The notes under the pieces were generated by a model. The model made no database searches and was not told the DNA's origin. It saw only the letters and a list, made by a program, of their open reading frames with translations. From Gonapodya prolifera JEL478 (lineage: Eukaryota > Monoblepharomycota > Monoblepharidomycetes > Monoblepharidales > Gonapodyaceae), in NCBI GenBank assembly GCA_001574975.1, contig KQ965739.1:570966-634965 (forward strand): a DNA stretch of 64,000 bases, given 5' to 3'. Position numbers and translations under genes: made by a program. Positions 46,385 to 57,511 of the stretch are shown piece after piece (within the stretch, counting starts at the first letter, position 1; each line of letters starts with the position of its first letter).

Positions 46385-48752
46385 CTAAATTGCTTTGGAT
46401 GCAAGTGCTCTGTCACCGATTCTGTCCACCGTCACTCTTCCCTTCCCATTGTGTCCAACGTTCGGGGGCCCTGCCGCAGCGGCAACTGCGGCTGCAATCA
46501 CAGTTCTATGTCCGGTGCCTGTTTCATTTTTCTTTTCATTGCGCCATTCTCTGTTTTCATCACTTCGTCCGGGCCCGCGGTCAGACGGTCGTGACCCTCC
46601 CTCCACAACAGGTTGGTGTTCCACTTCTGCAGTCTTCTCCTCCCCAGTACTCGGGTCGTTGACCAAAATCACAAAGCTTCCCATCACAGTTGCGCCACTG
46701 ATTCCTGGCGGCTCCGATTGTGTCGTTGAGTGCGGCGGATCGGAAACGCTTGCTGTGTTCACAGAACGACGGCGCACAACTTTCAACGCAGTCGCAGCCA
46801 TAGACACTTTAGAGCGTGGTCCAGGGGGTAGAGCAGAGGTCGGTCCAGGAGGGTTCACTTGTAGTGAGGCACGGCGGTATGGGGGGCCCGGAGATTTGGC
46901 AGGTGCGGAGTCGGCAATCTGACCACCCTGCATAAGAGCAGCAGCACGATGTCGTAGATTGTTCTGCTGCGCGCTTGATTCTTGGTCAGGGGCAGCAGCT
47001 TGGTGGAAAGACAAACTGCGTCGAGAGGCAGATGAGGGAACTAACCCTCCAACATCTTGAAGCGAGTTAATGGATCGCTGCGAGCGAATGGAAGGTTGGT
47101 GTACGGGAGCGTTGTGCATTCGTCGCGACCCTGCGCGTGAAAGAGTGCCGGGTGGTGTGGGCGGTTGTTGGGGGTTCGTCGAGCTTGTTCGAGAGGAAAC
47201 GCTCGATTTCCGCGACGGCCTGAACACCATGGACGCTTCAGTAACTAATGACTCAACAGATGTGGAAGCTGACCGATCCTCGAATGAAAATGGTGCAACC
47301 GGTTGAGCGAACAGCACAGCAGCAAGGACGATCGTCATTATTCGCTAACGAGGAACAGATTCACTAGTCGTGCGAATAAACCTCGACAACATGCCTTACC
47401 CGAAGTCGCCGCTCTGTGTTGAAGCCCTTCATCATGTCCAGAACGTTCACTCGGTGGTGCGGTTGAATATCCTCTGCGGTGAGTGGATCTTTGCTGTCCC
47501 CAGTAACCCAAGGGTGATCCAGGATCTCTTGTGCAGTGATTCTCGCCGCCGGATCATACTTGAGCATTAATTCCAATAAATCAACGGCTTAAGGTCCTAG
47601 TTACGACGGCAACTCTTGTCATGTTACAAAATCAAAACACCAACCAGCGGGGGAGATGTTGGCAAAGTAACGACCAGGATAATCAATGGACTGCTTTCGT
47701 TTGATTGCAGCACCAAGAAATGCAATGGCGTGTTCTCGATATCCGCAAAGCCTAAAAAATCGAAGGATTCATACACCGCCGTGCCACATAAGCCTGAGAC
47801 TTACAAAAGGTAAAACATAACCCCCATACTCCAGACATCACATTGCTGCGAGTATCCTAAAGAGTTTTCTAGAACCTCAGGCGCTGGAGCGTTGGAGTGA
47901 TCAACAAGTTGTTCTGTACATCAAACCACTGACGAGGAACTCCCACCCATATAGTATGGTGTTCCAGCTGCCGTATCGACTGTCGAGGAAGCATCATTGA
48001 ATGTTCCTAAACCAAAGTCAGAGACTTTGAGATTCCAAGGGTCTAATGGGTCCACGTCTGAAAGGAGGATATTTGCAGGCTTGACAAAACTGAGCAGTTA
48101 CGAAACCAGTCTAAAAAGAGTGAATAACTCTTTGTGTACCTTTAAATCCCTGTGTACGATGCCTCGCCGATGCAAAAATGCGAGAGCATCAGAAAGTCGA
48201 GTGATGATAATACGGACATCGTCCTCCGTGAAAAGGGGCTTCTGTCTCATTCGATTGAGAAGTTCACCTCCTTGACAACTTAAAGCAATTATTGCATCCA
48301 CATTACTCTGCCGAGGACTTCTAATGAAATCGACCGTACTCACTATTCCATCACAAGATGGACTTTCTTGGGAGACTCGAAGACTTCAACCAGCTCCACA
48401 ATGTGAGGATGTGAGCTGACTCTCTTGAGTATCTCAATTTCCCTGTGAAGCTGCTCCATGATGGCGGTGGCTCCAGGGGTCTTGGATACGATCTTGCAGG
48501 CACACAACCGACCATTCTGGCGGTTGGTTGCAAGACGAACTACTCCAAATGATCCTCTGAGTAACGGTACAAAGCCATCGCATGTGCAATCACAACTCAT
48601 CAAGACAAGTCATCGCAATCGCATATAGACATGAACGCTCACTCTCCCAACTTGCGTCCCAGTTCCCAGCGCTCCTCAAATTCCTCGCCCGCATTCTGCC
48701 CTCGAACATGATCGTGGTGCGTTCCTAAGTCCGGGTTCTCATGATTGTCCAT
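46385..48752 (-). CDS. Calcium/calmodulin-dependent protein kinase-like (CAMK group)
   Basis: Start ATG at 48752: MDNHENPDLGTHHDHVRGQN then EEFEERWELGRKLGE. The exon at 48603-48343 gives RGSFGVVRLATNRQNGRLCA with CKIVSK (catalytic Lys), then QLHREIEILKRVSSHPHIVE. Next are CQGGELLNRMRQKPLFTEDD, ALAFLHRRGIVHRDLK, LKVSDFGLGTFN and a C-lobe ending MLKYDPAARITAQEILDHPW. After an intron the frame runs NTERRLRRIMTIVLAAVLFA, where CaM kinases carry their autoinhibitory/CaM-binding helix. The 300-residue tail is Ser/Pro-rich and basic (MVFRPSRKSSVSSRTSSTNP). HRD and DFG are intact. About eight exons. CAMK group is clear; CaM binding is inferred from position only. Confidence 0.8.
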
Positions 48753-48933
48753 GAAGCAACAGGTAGTGAGTGGTTGGAATGCCTTGGGTGACTGCTCACC
48801 GGGATGATGAACTTTGGAGAACCCAACCCATCACGTCGAATCCTTTCATGCTTTTGTTTACTCTTTGAGAGGACTAAATTTAAATGCATGTATAAATAGA
48901 GAAGAAAGATTGCATATGCTTTCCAAAATTATA

Positions 48934-50317
48934 TCACAACGTCATTGGTTCACGGTTCCTCATGTTATCCGAAAATGTTCCGCTAAATGAACTCCCAGTA
49001 GATTGAGACTGAGGCGGGGCGAAAGGGGGAAAAGGGTAGGAGCCTTCTGCATGCGGTTCTTCAACAGCAGCCAAAGTTAAATGTCCCAATCCCCGCAAAA
49101 CCTCTTCTGCACGCATAATCGCCGCACTTTGGGCACTCTCAACAGGATTTCGGGTACTGACAACTTCCATGAGAGCCGTCCGGAGTTTTTTGTTTTCTCG
49201 TTTCAGTTGCTTGATCACTTCTTCAAAGGAAGCGATCTGACTCATCTACAGTGAAGTGCATTGGATATGTGACAGCAGCGTTCGTGACTCCAGTTCAACG
49301 CATACCTTTTTTTGTCGGCTCTTCCGAGCAGCTGCCACATTCTGCTCCCTTCTCTTTTTTAAGTCCTCAGGGTTCAACATTGATGCAGGCAACTTTTTCC
49401 TTTTCCTCTTTTTTGAATGGAGTGCTGTAGAAGCGCTTCCAGAATCGGCACCAGACAACCATTCTACAGCGTCTTCGAGCTCATCAGCATCGCTTTCCGT
49501 GTGCTCATACACACCCGAGGGGCTAATTGCTTGATCCTCACGCTTGATAACGAAATCAAAGTCATTGTGAGACTCACGACCCCCTTGCAATTGACTGTCA
49601 TGGGAGACGGCAAGTGAGCTTCTGGACATTGCACGATGCACGCTTTGCAACATCTGAGCTTCCCCAATCAACATTTGGTGGGATCCGATCCCCTGGGGTA
49701 GAGCCCCAACCATGCCACCATGGAGGACGGATTGAACAATGTTTTGAGGTTGAAATAGTCCTGTTTGCCCCATTGACAATTCCATCGAGGTAAGATTGGG
49801 CGATCCAGGTCCTGCCATAGGCAGATCTCTGGGAACTGCGACGACAGACTGACCGTGCAGTGAACGGATGGGTGAAAATCCATGGTGCTGTGACATTGTC
49901 ATATGTTGAAATGAAGGGTGTACAGCAAGGTTGGTCGAAAATGGAATTTGGAGAACCTCAGGGGGTCTTGTAGGAAAAGAGGCCGTTGAATGGTGCACCA
50001 TCTGCTCGTAATGAGTCTGACGAGGTGAGAGCATTGGGAGCATGTGATTCATAGGGTCTGCCTCCACGAACGAATGCATTTGCTGCTGCCGCATCTCCAA
50101 TTCGACGCCGTCAGGCCACTGATGTGGAGCATCCATATCGATCCGGGGGGAGAGTGGGGGGGACTGCCAATGCTTCGGAATATATGTGCTGACTATTGTC
50201 GGCACGTGGGTCTCCCACTCCGTCCACTGGGCTTGAGCAACGTCGCTGGCAAGATTGAAGCCCCGCACGCAGGCGTGGAAGATTTCTGATCCTAGGTTTC
50301 CCAGTTGGCTTGCGTAC
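48934..50317 (-). CDS. bZIP transcription factor
   Basis: The main exon reads from a splice acceptor at 50318 (TTTTAG|G) with YASQLGNLGSEIFHACVRGF. A long Met/Gln/Ser/Pro-rich activation-type region follows, then DADELEDAVEWLSGADSGSA, a basic cluster SKKRKRKKLPASM, and the bZIP basic region LKKRREQNVAAARKSRQKK. A GTATGC..GTAG intron joins it to MSQIASFEEVIKQLKRENKK and LRTALMEVV (leucine zipper), ending at 48934 (NMRNREPMTL). N-x3-A-R-K-S-R is intact. The first exon was not resolved. An ATG at 50491 overlaps the SURF1 stop (ATGA), but its exon (MSEGSISGGKRNMG) does not splice in phase. Nuclear regulator by family; target genes unknown. Confidence 0.8.
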
Positions 50318-50487
50318 CTAAAAGAGGTGGGGAATACATGCCCGGAGAAACCCACACTGTATCTGGAAGCACCTCAACATATTACGAGGCCATATAGTCA
50401 TACATTCGGTAATTGTGCGATGTGGAATTGGGTTGTAGAGCTACCTCACCCCCATATTCCTTTTCCCCCCTGAGATTGAACCTTCGC

Positions 50488-51699
50488 TCATCTCAGACCA
50501 CGAGAAACGCGCAGTTTTCCAGTCTTGCGAGCGTACCAAAACAACACAGAGGTTGCAGAAAGAGAAAACCTGACAAAAATATGGATGTGACGATTGTGGT
50601 TGCGATGTCCACAGCTGTGGGGCAAGGGGACTCACCATGTCAATGCATAGCCTAGGTGTTTGTTCCTAAACTCTAGTACTTGCTCCAATGCCCTGGGGTG
50701 AGGTCCAGTTTGAAGCGCTTTGTAGTAAGGCGTATTTGTTCGCGCTGTGATCAATCGATGAAACCCCTTCAAGCGAAAAATCTACATTGCCGTCTTACTT
50801 TTAATCATTTCGAGAATCACGAGCTCGCCCCGTTGATCAGAAGAAACCGCATCGAGCTTTTCTCCTCCCAAGAATCGTATTTTGAGCTCTTCGCGTTCCA
50901 GCCAGTGCCACTCCCCGGACTCCGTCTTGTTGTGAATCATCATGCCCATATAGTTTTCTTCCGGACGGCGCGCCAAGCATTCGATGGTCACGGGAGAGGA
51001 TGGGTTGGGACGAATAAGATGTACCATTTGCTTGCCGTACTTTGGAATATACCCTCGAATCACAAGAAAAAATGGAGTTTTCTCCGCGACCTTGCTCCTT
51101 TCCTCAGGGCTGCCGAGCACAAACGGTGTCAACACCATATACCCAATATTTCCAGTCACGTTCATGAGTGTCGCGGAATTTTGGCTTTCGCCTCGCTCAA
51201 CTGCCAAAGCCGCAGAACGCTTCTGGACTTCCATCCAGTCTGGATCCTCCTCTGGCACTGGAACAGGTCGAGGACCAATGTAAAGCTCGTTATCGTAGTC
51301 GAAGGACCCAGTCAACTTCATCCTACGATACTCCAGTCCCGCCTCGTTTCCAGGGGCAAATGTGGATGCCGCATTCTCCGCTGTCACGTCCAACGCATCC
51401 ATCTTCCGCGTCCTGGTATTGGCGCGGTCGATAAGATCCAATTTCCACTGAAGGCGATACAGCTGCCAACAACCTAGCGCGAAAGTGGCGATAGGAAAGA
51501 AAAGCAGTCCACGATCGCTGGATTTTCGCTGTGACGATGAGCGCGATTGGTCCCCCGATGACGGATTGGAACGGGGAGTCGCTATCGCCGACGACGAAAG
51601 TTCTTGGGGCGTTGAATACAGCCTCCGTGCATTGTGCGTCGGCGCTAGTAAATTTTGTCGTAGGATTGGGTTTACGAAACGGGAGAGTTTCAACATCAT
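50488..51699 (-). CDS. SHY1: SURF1/Shy1 cytochrome c oxidase assembly protein
   Basis: Inner mitochondrial membrane protein needed for cytochrome c oxidase (Cox1) assembly. Exons 51699-50799, 50744-50636 and 50569-50488 join in frame (1092 nt, 363 aa). The start MMLKLSRFVNPILRQNLLAP with RRLYS is a mitochondrial targeting sequence. The first membrane span is LLFFPIATFALGCWQLYRLQ followed by WKLDLI, the family hallmark. Then come YRRMKLTGSFDYDNELYIGP, GYMVLTPFVL and FFLVIRGYIP. Exon 2 gives LEFRNKHLGYALTW and exon 3 the second span FSLSATSVLFWYARKTGK. A long Ser-rich linker separates the presequence from the first span. Splice phases all fit. Secure. Confidence 0.93.
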
Positions 51700-52024
51700 C
51701 CCCAACGAAGCTTTTCAATCGACCGCGAAAGCCCAATAGTCCCACAAAGCAACTGTGCCGCAGTTAACGGGAATAAATGGCTAATGTACAGCCGATGTGT
51801 TGGAGCGACGTGTCGCCGAAATCCAGTCATTACTGTGGTCACAGCTTGAGACATAAAAGAGAACATATGCTTTCACAATCCCGACAAAAGCGCTTGCGGT
51901 ATCATTTATTGATGCATGATGATTCAAAAACAAATATTACAGATGTAAGTATGGAATAATCGATGGTGTCCAAATAGCGAGTCCAAAAAATGCAATGTTT
52001 TAAGTGAAATGGTACGAGTGGCTG
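51700..52024. other. Intergenic region upstream of SURF1
   Basis: This 325 bp gap lies between two minus-strand genes, so it contains the SURF1 promoter and the 3' region of the ankyrin gene. No coding frame or RNA gene was seen. Confidence 0.35.
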
Positions 52025-53939
52025 CTATTCCCCTGTCACTAACGAGTTGGCGCGCTCCGGTGTTGGCGGCTCCGTCGGCGGAGGGCTGGGTAATGATTGA
52101 TTTGCATTTGCAGTCATTGAACGAACAAGAGGACCCGACGTGCGGCGAGAACGACCGCAGGCGATTTCCAGCTTGGGTTGTGGAGGTGAAGCATGTTTGA
52201 TTTGACTCGTGGGCCAGAATCCATAAGTCATGGTAAATGCAATCACCTGGAGGAGGAACAAGTTCAGTTTCGACGAGGGTACAGGTGGAACAGTTCAATG
52301 CTCACCCATTCTTCTTCCTCCGGGTGCACGTCTGTAGCCCTAGACTTCGTGTCAGCTTCCAAGACAGAGGTGCTATCAAAAGTCGGCTCCCGCCGAATCC
52401 TTGGTATTCGAGGTCGGAGAGGACGTTTGCTTGGGCTTGGCCCATGTGAAGGTGATCTCAATATCTGTCCGTGATTCGCATCAAAAGAGAAGAACTGCGA
52501 GGAATCTCGAGATTCATAGGTCGAAGATAGGGTGTCGCGACGGGTGTAGGAATGTGACGGCCCATCAGATGACGGAACTTCGGGCAATCGAATCGTGGGA
52601 ATGGGAGATTTTGCCACAGCACGGGGTGAGCGGCCGCGATGAAATGATGGCTCCGGTGATCCCCGGATGATTCTTCGAGGAGATGTGGCACTCAACGTCT
52701 CCGAGGCCTCCCCCATCTCCCGAATGAGCTCCACGGGAGATAAAGACGCTCGAGCAGTTGAGGAGAGGACCATGTGCCTGGCGTTGCTCTGTTGCTGATG
52801 TTCCAGGGAAATCTCGAGTTCAGCCACCTTGCCCGACAGCTCCAGGTTCAGGGACTCGAGCTCGGCGACTCTGTCCGATCTATGCCGAAGATCCACCTCG
52901 AGAACTGCAGTCTTCGCCACCAGCTCCTTGATGTAATCCAACTGCCGACACAGGACTTGGGAGTGGATGGTCTTTTGAAGGGACTCACTGGTCTGCTGGA
53001 GCTGTCCCATCTGATGGAGAAGCTCTGCGATTTGCTCCCGTTGCTCGGCGTTGGCGCGGGCCTGTTCTGCGCTGATGCGCTGCTGTTCCGACAATGCCGC
53101 GGTTAGTTTCGCAACCGAGTATTCGTTCTGCAAGGTTTGAGCTGTCCCATTGAGCCTCGTAGAAACGGGACTGGGTGTGCGCAGGGCGTGCATCGTGTGT
53201 GCCTCCAAGAGTTCCAAGATCTCGGGCATGGGAGTGCATTCCTGACCGAAGCTATCCTTGCCGACTTTCAAATCGCGGGCAAGCTCGTAGGTTCGGTTGG
53301 ATACGTGTGCGCCACTTTGGAGCAGAAGGCGCACAATTTCGAGGGTTGGAGTAAGGTAGAACACGTTGCTAACCTGCGGCGAAACAGGTGGTGTTCCCGT
53401 AGGTCAATACACATTTTTGTGGGATTGCAAAGAGACACGGATAGGTACCTGCTCGGCCGAGGATGGCTGATTGAGCACCACGTGAGAACCGTGAAGAGAG
53501 AACTCCCACGTCCCGGCCGAGAGGGCAAAGTCGAGAGCGGTGGCGAACGTGGATTGTTGTTCGCACCAGCGGTCCCGTTCCCACTCGGCTTGGGTCCAAG
53601 ATTCCCAAAACTGCGCAACTCTCCACTCTATCGGCCGATTGATGTCACAGCCTAAACGGAATTCGTGAGGCTCTATTTCGATTTGGTTGCCCCTTTCGGT
53701 CTCAACTCACCTGCTTCAATCAAGCATCGAACAACATCCCCTCGCGTGCTCAGAATGGCCAGCACTATCGCTGGCTCACCCATTTCGGTGTCCGTGCGCC
53801 GCAAGGTGCCCAGACGGACGCACAATGAGACACGTTTGCACACATTGGGATCCGCGCCGGCTTGAAGCGCGTTCTCCACGAGCTCCAGGTCCCCGTTTTC
53901 CAAGCCGTCAATGAGTTTCGAGTTTGGATCGTCGGCCAT
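52025..53939 (-). CDS. Ankyrin-repeat and coiled-coil protein
   Basis: Start ATG at 53939: MADDPNSKLIDGLENGDLEL then VENALQAGADPNV, an ankyrin-type repeat. It continues AIVLAILSTRGDVVRCLIEA. Exon 2 reads CDINRPIEWRVAQFWESWTQ.., ATALDFALSAGTWEFSLHGS. Exon 3 returns to ankyrin-like LTPTLEIVRLLLQSGAHVSN and then a coiled coil (AALSEQQRISAEQARANAEQ, LVAKTAVLEVDLRHRSDRVA, LELSGKVAELEISLEHQQQS). A Ser/Pro/Arg-rich tail follows. The last exon (52261-52025) is joined after EEEEW with a GTGAGC donor and reads VIAFTMTYGFWPTSQIKHAS. Four exons. Likely a protein-binding scaffold; no family recognised. Confidence 0.7.
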
Positions 53940-54214
53940 CGATGATAAATGGATGAATGGCGGGGAGGGCGCTGGCGGGGTGGGATATCGCGGTTTCCGC
54001 CACACTCTGTTTGGCTCAAAAGCGTTTCAGTCCGCTTTTCGCGCGAGGGTCCCGTAGATGTTTTATGTCTTCGATGGCTCGCAATGTCCTCTGATACTGG
54101 GGCGACGCCCCTCAGACTCTCCCGTTCTTGCTGGGCGGCAGAATTTCTGGGCGGCATTTTTGTTCAACCCGTTTATTTCACAAGGTTTTTTGCATCCAAA
54201 TGAAGAAAGAAATG

Positions 54215-55233
54215 TTAATATCGTTCCGTTCCCATTTTATTCTGCAGCGTTGCCGGTACGACCCGTAGCCTTAAAAAGAATATAAGTTTTGTCTCGCAAT
54301 CATACTGTGAGCAACGACTACCCACCTCCTCCACAAGCTCGCCTATCCCCACTACAACCTTATCCACAACGCCCACAATCCCACTTGCCAGAGATCTGCG
54401 ATGTGTGCGACACGACGTTATTGGATCTGACAGTCTCTTTTCCCAAACAGGAAAACTCACAATGCCCCTTCTGCCGTCACGTCCGCTCTTGTCTTCTCTG
54501 CTGTCTCATCAACCGACTTCAGAATACCCCCTCCACCCATGTTGACCTCAACGGCGGTCGCAGCCTTGACTTCCTGGGGCTCACGCTCCATTTCGTTCGG
54601 TTCAGACTGCATTTCCACGTCAGCCGTGATGTGTGGAACACTGGGAGCCAGTGCAGCTGCGAGTCCGAGGGGTGGCGGGTTCTTCGGGGGGGAAAGGGTT
54701 CCGTGCAGTTGCGGAAGAACGTCTGGTAGAGAGAGCTGCGAAAAACCCGTTCATCCGCACCTCTTAACGAACAAGTATGCCTTTTAAAGTATTCCAGCAA
54801 CACTCACTCCTTCACTCTTCTTTTCGACTGCTTCCGTTTTATCCAGACCTTGTTCTGACACCTCCACGCGGACCTTCCCCGCCTCCGTAACCGGTGGTAT
54901 TCCTTCACCTCCCTTCTCTTGAACATTTTTGTCGACATCAGCATCTCCTTTAGCGACAGAAGCGCTGCATTGCGAGAGCAATGACGTGTTACAAAGGACC
55001 CAAAAAAACTCTCACCCCACCGCGCTTGGGTCCTTTACTCACTACGATAGTCCCTTCTGTGGCTGATGGGGCTCCACATACGCCTCGTCGTCTGCTGGAA
55101 TGGGGACGTCCCCAACCTCCGCTCCGGACACGGGAGGAATAGCACTGGCTGACTCGGGCACGAGCGAGGGGGAGAGCGGGGGGTGAGCTGAGTGGAGCCC
55201 GGGAAAGTCGGTAGATGCGGAATCGTTCGACAT
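54215..55233 (-). CDS. Hypothetical disordered protein
   Basis: Four exons with matching phases. Exon 1 starts MSNDSASTDFPGLHSAHPPL and ends PHQPQKGL (55046). Exon 2 is acidic/Lys-rich (SVAKGDADVDKNVQEKGGEG, SEQGLDKTEAVEKKSEG). Exon 3 begins LSLPDVLPQLHGTLSPPKNP and contains MQSEPNEMEREPQEVKAATA. Exon 4 gives SLASGIVGVVDKVVVGIGEL with VEEVGSR, a possible amphipathic or membrane-seeking helix. The composition (Pro, Glu, Lys, Ser) indicates disorder. Not recognised. Confidence comes from consistent splicing rather than homology. Confidence 0.5.
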
Positions 55234-55404
55234 CGCGGGGCTGGATTGGAAAGTTGGGTGGATTCAGGGTATTTATCCGCGGTAAATTCATTACGTCACA
55301 AAATGTAATAAATCTATCTACGACCACCCTGCCCCCCTCCTCCGTTTTGCCGCCTCCTCACATCCAACTCGTGCGAAGGCGTGTATATAGGGAGGCTGTG
55401 TGAT

Positions 55405-57374
55405 TTAAATTAGATTCCAGAAGACAAACACAATTACAACAATTAAATGGCAAATTGGCGGTGCACCCCCGTTAAAACCTCGCCAAACGCACCTTCCGAT
55501 TTCTGCTTCTTTTCCTCCCCGGTCCGTGAACCACCAGTGCCTCAAACACCCTTCCGCAGTCCACCTCCTCTCCGGGTTCAACTCGAGGAGACCATCCAGC
55601 AACTCCACGACTCCTAGTCCAAACCTTTCGAACCTTTTCCGCACCTGCCGCCGGCGATACTCCATTTGGAGAACGTCCGGGTTTCGGCGGAAAAGCGGAA
55701 GGGAACGGTATCCGGGCCACAAATCATCTGTCGGCGTCCCCGTAGTTTCAAAAATGAGCCGCAGCTGGTCAATGTCGTCTCGGCCGGGGAATATGGGCCG
55801 CTTGAGAAGAAGCTCGCCAAAGACACACCTGAGGCGTGCGTGGTTGGGCTTTGTCAACGTTAAGCGCTGACTAAACTTGACTACTACTCACCCCACTCCC
55901 CACATGTCCACCGCCTGGTCGTATCTCGCACTCTCCATGAGCAGCTCGGGCGGTCGGTACCACCTTGTGACCACCTTGTCGGTGTACTCCCGATTTCGAT
56001 CCGATGTGTCCAAGGGCCGGGCGAGACCAAAGTCAGCAATTTTCACAAGGCCAGCGTCAGAAACAAGGATGTTGGCAGCTGGAATAGGATGTAAGTTTTG
56101 GGATTGAACAGGTCATAAATGTTGGTTGTCAATGGGGCGCAGCTCCACTTATAGTACAGTTCGCGGTCAGGTCCTACTCACTCTTTATATCTCTGTGCAT
56201 AATATTCGACGCGTGAAGGTACTTCATCCCTTCCATCACCTGTCGGATGTACATTTTTACCTGCGCCAGGTCCATCAACACCTCATTGTTCTCCAACAAG
56301 CCCGCCAAATCATGCGGGTAGTACTCAAACACCATGTATACGTCTCCTCGTGTGCGTGCTGTGCGGTTTGAGGGCGACACGGCGATAGAGAGGAGGCGGA
56401 GGATGTTCGGGTGTCGCAGGGATTTGAGGAGGGAGAGTTCGCGAAGCGCAGTGACAGGGAACTGGGAGGGGGAGGAGAAGACGGTTAGAAGCTTGTAAAG
56501 CGAGGTAGAGGAAGGTGTTTCGTGTGTCCAATGTACCAATGTGGAGGTATGGTGCCACTTCACAGCGGGCGTCACAAAGCCCATACGAGGTGCCGTCAAC
56601 ATTCCTCACATTCACAATGAGAGCGATTGCGCACTAGGTCCACCAACGCTGAAACCAACGTACCCCGTCCTTATCCCCCTCCGGTATAATGATTCGTTTC
56701 AAGGCGACAACCTTTCCCGTCGCCTTTTCTTTCCCGACTCTGACAACACCAAATGTCCCCTCTCCTACAGTGTCATAGAGGTCGTAGTCCGTCACTTGCG
56801 TTACGCCAACCAAAGGCGGGAGGTCCGGGGGTGCAAAGTGAGCCGAGGATGATGACGTTGCAGATGCAGTATGGGATCCATTCTCTTGGGTAGCTCCAGA
56901 TGCGGTTCCCGCTTTCACCGGGTCTCCAGGTCCTTCATACGGGGGCGAAAAGGGCAGCTCCCCCTCCTCGGCATCCTGTGTTTGTCGTCCGTCCCCTCCA
57001 TCAGCCCCTTCCTCCAACGCCCCATCCTCCGCATCGCTCGATTTCCCGTCTCGGGCAGAAGTCCCTCCGCCTCCATTTCCTCCGCGAAGAAGATCGTCAG
57101 CGAGCGGTGAGAACGAGTAATCGTCTGGTCCATCGACGCTCTCCTCGCCGTGCGATGGGCGTTCTGGCGCATTAGGTCGAGGGGGAAGCGGGGCATTTTG
57201 ATCCTCGGTCCAGCCTGGCTGGGCGGACGATGTTCCAGAGGCAGAGGCAGGGGTGTGGAGGGGAGATGATGAAGACGGGCCATCCTGCCTCTGACGTTTA
57301 AAATCGGAGGGAGATGAGGGCGTTGCTGATGGTAATGGCCGTTTGCGGGAGACGGCAGACGGGTCAGAGTCCAT
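55405..57374 (-). CDS. Cyclin-dependent kinase, CDK9/BUR1 type
   Basis: Start ATG at 57374 ([20 protein letters not shown]) with an N-terminal disordered, acidic and Gly-rich extension of about 170 residues. The kinase begins [20 protein letters not shown] and [16 protein letters not shown]. The cyclin-binding helix is [20 protein letters not shown] (PVTALRE, close to PITALRE of CDK9). Then [61 protein letters not shown] and [20 protein letters not shown] follow. The frame ends at 55405 after [16 protein letters not shown] and a short tail. CDK9/Bur1 phosphorylates the RNA polymerase II tail and elongation factors. CRK12/CDK12-type kinases are the alternative, but PVTALRE and the AGLLEN segment favour CDK9. 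About six exons. Confidence 0.8.
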
Positions 57375-57511
57375 GGTGATGTGTGGTGATGTGAAGTGAT
57401 GTGAAGAAGGCATCCTCTCACACCAACAACACAATCATGAACCCTTCTACCTTCTTTTAGCGGTTTCATTCTTTGGTGCAATTACATAGTGTGCCCACTC
57501 TTCCAAATAAT

